Origin: an uncultured Pseudomonadota bacterium
GTDB taxonomy: Bacteria; Bdellovibrionota_B; Oligoflexia; Oligoflexales; CAIMVM01
NCBI GenBank assembly: GCA_903844895.1
Contig: CAIMVM010000330.1
Coordinates: 73,255-109,428 of the forward strand
Length of the DNA stretch: 36,174 bases
Direction of reading: 5' to 3'
The first letter of the stretch is position 1. The number at the start of each line of letters is the position of its first letter. Positions 33,155 to 36,174 of this stretch are shown one piece after another. The notes under the pieces were generated by a model that saw only the letters and a program-made list of their open reading frames with translations, did no database searches and was not told the DNA's origin. Made by a program: the position numbers and the translations under genes.

Positions 33155-33199
33155 AGGGAACCCGCTGACCGGGTATCCTATTGGTTTTTTTGGACAATG
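33155..33199 (+). terminator. Hairpin with T-rich flanks, possible terminator
   Basis: GG-ACCCG, loop CTGAC, CGGGT-TCC, then TATTGGTTTTTTT on the plus strand; on the minus strand CCCTTTTTG follows. It may end read-through from the selenium operon, or insulate the small-gene promoter from the rightward pseudouridine synthase gene. Confidence 0.5.
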
Positions 33200-33254
33200 T
33201 AAACATGTTTTCGTAGGTTTGACAGATTTCTTGTTAGCTTTTTGAGATCCCCCC

Positions 33255-33283
33255 TTGACAGATGAGTACGGGTCGGTTTTATG
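33255..33283 (+). promoter_or_regulatory. Possible promoter for the pseudouridine synthase
   Basis: TTGACA (33255-33260) and TTTATG (33278-33283), 17 bases apart. If used, transcription would start near 33290, favouring the downstream TTG start at 33317 for the following gene. Confidence 0.45.
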
Positions 33284-33316
33284 GTGTCTGCGCGTTTACC
33301 TAGGGAGAGCTTATTT

Positions 33317-33961
33317 TTGTCCTATCAAATTCTTTACAAAAGTGAGTTCTTTGTGACTGTAGATAAGCCGGCCGGCATCTTATCTGTGCCATCTCGTCAG
33401 GGGGGGGCTGATCTTCGGCGGGTTTTAGGGGTCGAACTTGAAAAGCAATTAGGGGTCCGACTTTGGCCGGTTCATAGGCTAGATGAGGAAGTTTCTGGGG
33501 CCATCCTATTTGCATTATCTGCGCCTGCCCATAAAGCGGCAAATACGTGGTTCGAGAATAGGCTGGTAGAGAAAACCTATGAAGCCCTGTCTCTAAGCGA
33601 CGGTGGGATGAAAGAGGGCGAGCTTTATACCTGGCGTTGTAAAATAGCCAGAGGAAAGAAACGTGCCTATATCCATGAAGTAATCGGTAAAGAGTCTTGG
33701 ACGGAAGCAAAACTTATGGGACCTGTGGCTGACTATTTCTTTTGGAGGCTTTGTCCCAAAACGGGAAGATCCCATCAGCTTCGTTTTGAAATGGCACGTC
33801 ACCTGGTACCCATTGCCGGAGACCAGCTTTATGGTGGAGCTCAATGGAACAAACCTGGCATCGGGCTAAGAAGTGTAGAGTTAGACTTTTCCAAGATTCC
33901 TGCCGAGGATCGGTGGGGACTTCCAGCGCAAATCAAAGCTCAAACATTGAGGGACTTGTGA
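33317..33961 (+). CDS. RluA family RNA pseudouridine synthase
   Basis: Converts uridine to pseudouridine in rRNA or tRNA. The family hallmarks are present: VTVDKPAGILSVPSR near the N-terminus, PVHRLDEEVSGAILFA with catalytic Asp56, KTYEAL, and CPKTGRSHQLRFEMARHLVPIAGDQLYGG near the C-terminus. At about 214 residues it lacks the S4 domain and is of the short RluA/TruC type; the target site is not identified. I favour TTG 33317 (AGGGAG nine bases before it; protein begins SYQILYKSEFFVTVDKPAG), although an in-frame ATG at 33281 exists. Its stop overlaps the GTG of the next gene (GTGA), so the two are translationally coupled. Confidence 0.87.
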   Translation: MSYQILYKSEFFVTVDKPAGILSVPSRQGGADLRRVLGVELEKQLGVRLWPVHRLDEEVSGAILFALSAPAHKAANTWFENRLVEKTYEALSLSDGGMKEGELYTWRCKIARGKKRAYIHEVIGKESWTEAKLMGPVADYFFWRLCPKTGRSHQLRFEMARHLVPIAGDQLYGGAQWNKPGIGLRSVELDFSKIPAEDRWGLPAQIKAQTLRDL

Positions 33962-34776
33962 CACTTCTATCGGGAGCTATTCTGAAATGGAAACAGGGGG
34001 AGCTTAGTGATGCAATTATGGCAAGCACCTTTCTTCTTGCCAAGGCCTACGAAAAAGATGCAAGTCTTTTGGCCAGGAAATCCTCAAAGTTTCAAAAAAT
34101 TACAAGTTCTTCGATCTTTCCAATCTTGGACGCTTCCCTGTCCACGAATTGTCCTGACCATTTAATTGAACTTTTTACCGGACAAAGATTAAAAGGTTAT
34201 TCTATTCGTGTAAGTGATTCCCTGGAAAACTGGCTTAGGGGGCATTGGCAAATGAAGCTCCTTCAGGTCGTGCCTTTTCCCTCGCAAGTTTTTCAAATGC
34301 AATGTCAAGGTATTAGGCCTGTGTCTATGATTATAGATACCAATCTCTGGGGCCTTCCCATCCGCGATCATGATGACGAATTGGATTTCATGGTACATGA
34401 CCTAGAACACGCTGCTAACTTTCATAAGTCGGATTCTTGGAAAGAAGCTCAGGTCGCTTTTTTTAATGATTTAGGCAAGATTCAAGGCGTGATTAAACCT
34501 CATTTAAAAAATGCGAGGTTTAGACAAAAGTATGAATACATGATTGCAGACATGAATAGTCATGTTCTACACCTAATTTTGTTTTTAAGAGCAAGTCTTT
34601 TAGAGTATTTGGATGATCGAGAGATTTACCAGGCGGTTTTGTCAGACCTTGCCGATGCCTTTGCCTTTGTTGGGGAGGTCCGAGAAAGTTTCCTTCATTT
34701 TGAGCGGTTGCCGAGGTATGAAGCTTCGGTAGCTCTCACAGAGTACTACCAGAATTATCGGTTAAATCTCATTTAA
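33958..34776 (+). CDS. Conserved-looking protein with VHDLEHA motif, unknown function
   Basis: A protein of 272 residues, no signal peptide. The most distinctive stretch is RDHDDELDFMVHDLEHAANF followed by EAQVAFFNDLG, then several helices (YEYMIADMNSHVLHLILFLRA). The His/Asp/Glu-rich RDHDDE...HDLEHA could bind a metal, but I cannot name the family. The frame is open back to an ATG at 33844, which would overlap the pseudouridine synthase by 118 bases; the GTG at 33958, overlapping the preceding stop as GTGA with GAGGGA shortly upstream, is more sensible. Coupling to an RNA-modifying enzyme is suggestive but not proof of function. Confidence 0.75.
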   Translation: MTLLSGAILKWKQGELSDAIMASTFLLAKAYEKDASLLARKSSKFQKITSSSIFPILDASLSTNCPDHLIELFTGQRLKGYSIRVSDSLENWLRGHWQMKLLQVVPFPSQVFQMQCQGIRPVSMIIDTNLWGLPIRDHDDELDFMVHDLEHAANFHKSDSWKEAQVAFFNDLGKIQGVIKPHLKNARFRQKYEYMIADMNSHVLHLILFLRASLLEYLDDREIYQAVLSDLADAFAFVGEVRESFLHFERLPRYEASVALTEYYQNYRLNLI

Positions 34777-34855
34777 AATGACAGTATTTTTGACAGTTTG
34801 TCCAAGCTTTCGACGAATTTTTCGTCTTATGTATCGAAAACAAGGCCCCTCCGTC

Positions 34856-34872
34856 TTGGCACGCTCCTTGAA
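34856..34872 (+). promoter_or_regulatory. Sigma54-like promoter element
   Basis: TTGGCACGCTCCTTGAA matches the sigma54 consensus (TTGGCACG-N4-TTGC-A/T) except that the invariant GC is GA. It sits 24 bases upstream of the endolysin-like gene's ATG, leaving room for a short leader. The mismatch makes this doubtful. Confidence 0.3.
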
Positions 34873-34896
34873 TAGAAAGTGTCTGGAGGATTGGTC

Positions 34897-35688
34897 ATGC
34901 GCCAAACAGCTATTCTATTTTTCATATTGCCTTTTGCCAGCCTAAGCTGCAACGACAAGCAGGTTCATGGGATTGTTTCCAGCGAACCGATGACTAACTA
35001 TATTCGAGTGATTCAGGGCAAAGACACGGTGCTTTTTGAAAAGGTTTCTTCGGAAAAAGATTCAATTTACTCTGAAAACTATCTCGATCGTAGATGTAAT
35101 CTCTACTCCGGGATGACCTTGAATTTGAATATGCCTCCCGTTCCCACAAAAGATGGCTACCTAAAAGTAGACTTTTCGTTTCCGGTTCCCGGTTGTGAGA
35201 TCGCAAGTGGCTATGTGTTAGAGTCAGATGTGGAATCGTCTTTTTCCAAGGTAGAAACCATGTCAAAAAATGAAAAAGCTTTTCTCTCAACGATTGCTTA
35301 CGCTGAGGGCACGGGAGACGCCTACAACTATATATTTTCCCATGCGAGTTTTAGTTCCTATGAGGATCATCCCCGCCAGAGAAAGTGCTCCAATGGTCTT
35401 TGCTCTAATGCAGCAGGTAGATACCAATTTTTAGCAGGAACATGGGACCCATTGGCAAGAAAAGCCGGCGTTAAGGATTTCACTCCTGCGAGCCAAGACA
35501 CGGTTTGCCTAGCACTGATCAAAGAAGTAGATGCTACCCAAGATGTGATTGCTTCGAATCAATATGCGTCTTTTGAAAGAGCTATATACTCTCTTTCTGG
35601 AAAATGGGCGTCGCTGCCGGGAGCGCCCTATGGGCAACCCACTAAATCCATGTCAGACCTTTGGCGATTCTATCAAAGCCAGTTGTGA
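34897..35688 (+). CDS. Lambda-endolysin-like (GH104) lipoprotein
   Basis: A 263-residue exported peptidoglycan-cleaving enzyme, probably a lytic transglycosylase. Signal: MRQTAILFFILPFASLSC, a plausible lipobox. Residues about 125-260 follow phage lambda endolysin closely: FLSTIAYAEGTGD (catalytic Glu137), SSYEDHPR, NAAGRYQFLAGTWD, KDFTPASQDTVCLALIKEVDA, SGKWASLPGAPYGQP. Before it lies a domain of about 100 residues with Cys pairs that I do not recognise. Cell-wall remodelling is the likely role. GGAGG stands 7 bases before the ATG at 34897; an upstream in-frame start at 34879 is less likely. Its stop codon is immediately followed by remains of a group II intron protein. Confidence 0.88.
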   Translation: MRQTAILFFILPFASLSCNDKQVHGIVSSEPMTNYIRVIQGKDTVLFEKVSSEKDSIYSENYLDRRCNLYSGMTLNLNMPPVPTKDGYLKVDFSFPVPGCEIASGYVLESDVESSFSKVETMSKNEKAFLSTIAYAEGTGDAYNYIFSHASFSSYEDHPRQRKCSNGLCSNAAGRYQFLAGTWDPLARKAGVKDFTPASQDTVCLALIKEVDATQDVIASNQYASFERAIYSLSGKWASLPGAPYGQPTKSMSDLWRFYQSQL

Positions 35689-35884
35689 GCTTATGGTGTC
35701 CAATAATCAACGAGGCGTCTCGAGGTATATATTCGCGGCTACACGTATCTTCTTCAAATGGCTAAAAAAACGCGGTGGAAGAAAGCTCTTGGACTGGGAC
35801 AAATTCAACCTCTTCATGAAGCTCTACCCTCCGCCCAAGGCTATCATTCATCACAAACTCTTCATGTTACATACAAGCAAATGA
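35689..35884 (+). pseudogene. ltrA: Group II intron-encoded protein, C-terminal remnant
   Basis: Only the last 60 or so residues remain. After AYGV in one frame, the sequence shifts frame to SNNQRGVSRYIFAATRIFFKWLKKRGGRKLLDWDKFNLFMKLYPPPKAIIHHKLF, here described in parts: SRYIFAATRIFFKWLKKR matches the end of the maturase domain, and WDKFNLFMKLYPPPKAIIHH the DNA-binding region of intron reverse transcriptases (pattern RYxFxxxRxxFKWLNRRS...PLPKPxIxH). The reverse-transcriptase core is missing. The remnant starts right at the stop codon of the endolysin-like gene and ends 9 bases before domain V. It is a clear relic. Confidence 0.8.
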
Positions 35885-35975
35885 TTTGATCAGGAGCCCG
35901 TTGCCTTAGTAGGGCACGACGGGTTCTCACTGGGGGGGGGCGGCTAGGCAACTAGCGTATCTACCACCTCCCAGG
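35885..35975 (+). ncRNA. Group II intron domains V and VI (3' end)
   Basis: Domain V is at 35894-35926: GAGCCCGTT pairs with GACGGGTTC (including the G-U that marks the catalytic triad GAGC/GTTC), a two-base AC bulge, and an inner stem GCC/GGC closed by a TTAGTA loop; 33 nt against the usual 34. Domain VI follows at 35932-35972: nine G pair with CCACCTCCC, inner stem GCTAG-GCAA-CTAGC, with an unpaired GTATCTA holding a possible branch A. The 3' splice site should be near 35973-35976. The 5' part of the intron is not present immediately upstream, so it cannot splice as a normal intron. Confidence 0.78.
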
Positions 35976-36174
35976 GAGATGACGGCTCTGGCTATTTGGA
36001 GCTTTTCCAAGAAGCCAACCGGCATCGATGAAGTGGGAAATGAACAGCAGCTGCGGCCTTGCAATGCCGCATGTTCTAGCCGGTGGGAATCCGGTCTGCG
36101 TAACTGCTAACCACAGGCGCAGTATCTAGCCTTGCAGAAGTGGAGGTAACTCCATTTTTGATGCGTAGGTAAGA
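35976..36174 (+). ncRNA. Hairpin-rich RNA-like segment, possible group II intron domain I-type sequence
   Basis: Beyond the presumed intron end the sequence is densely foldable: GGCT-TTGGA/TCCAA-AGCC (35989-36016), GCGGC/GCCGC (36053-36070), CCGG-TGGGAAT-CCGG (36080-36094), CTGCG/CGCAG (36096-36123) and TGGAG-GTAA-CTCCA (36140-36153) with a GNRA loop. No reading frame is evident. This looks like structured RNA and may be the front part of another group II intron extending past the window, but this is inference. Confidence 0.4.

Noticed and set aside
33844-33957. Upstream ATG start of the VHDLEHA gene
   Set aside because: It would overlap the pseudouridine synthase by 118 bases; the GTG at 33958 with GTGA coupling is more natural.
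1-36174. tRNA or rRNA genes
   Set aside because: No T-loop or acceptor pattern that survived inspection was found; this was by eye, so a tRNAscan run would be needed to exclude one.

Overview
The window reads as chromosomal DNA of a Gram-negative bacterium. Evidence is lipoprotein signals, an outer-membrane barrel protein, a periplasmic cytochrome, and a giant cyclic beta-1,2-glucan synthase. An Rsm22-type methyltransferase, an oxidoreductase-SelD fusion, a lambda-endolysin-like lipoprotein and a GHL10 protein together would suit a Bdellovibrionota/Oligoflexia-like or other 'deltaproteobacterial' lineage. That placement is inference only, with low confidence. Base composition looks moderate, slightly AT-rich by eye. 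Intergenic gaps are long and several genes are broken, so part of the window is decaying.

Layout. 1-1416: M20 metallopeptidase cut by the left edge, followed by a relic of a second M20 C-terminus (about 1655-1739). 1830-2506: a lipoprotein-like DUF6624-type gene whose signal peptide lies in another frame. 2802-11546: cyclic beta-1,2-glucan synthase (2914 aa). 11547-13349: 1.8 kb with no convincing gene but two tandem-repeat arrays. 13350-14855: GHL10 glycosidase-like lipoprotein. 15417-18508: LysR regulator divergent from a small exported protein and a diheme cytochrome-YceI fusion. 18602-19333: outer-membrane barrel protein. 19469-21467: two divergent methyltransferases (METTL25-like and Rsm22-like). 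21577-22344: atypical HCWxG phosphatase-like protein with a strong promoter. 22835-23451: ruined nucleotidyltransferase plus small partner, resembling a toxin-antitoxin pair. 23515-25510: DedA membrane protein and NupC nucleoside transporter. 26037-27858: a secreted class-3 lipase split by one base. 28549-32553: a translationally coupled EamA transporter - oxidoreductase/SelD - MnmH(SelU) operon for tRNA 2-selenouridine. 32869-33102: a small gene with clear promoter and terminator. 33317-34776: RluA pseudouridine synthase coupled to an unknown HDLEHA protein. 34897-35688: GH104 endolysin-like lipoprotein. 35689-36174: a group II intron relic (tail of the intron-encoded protein, domain V, domain VI), followed by more hairpin-rich RNA running off the right edge.

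How genes fit together. The clearest pathway is selenium use. SelD would make selenophosphate and MnmH would insert it into tRNA wobble uridine; no Sec-insertion genes or tRNA-Sec were seen here. The RluA enzyme, the two methyltransferases and MnmH give the window a theme of RNA or translation modification, though they lie in separate transcription units. The glucan synthase, GHL10, OMP, lipase, cytochrome and endolysin-like proteins belong to the envelope. The most unusual part is the right end, where the 5'-truncated group II intron abuts the stop codon of the endolysin gene and is followed within a few bases by further structured RNA.
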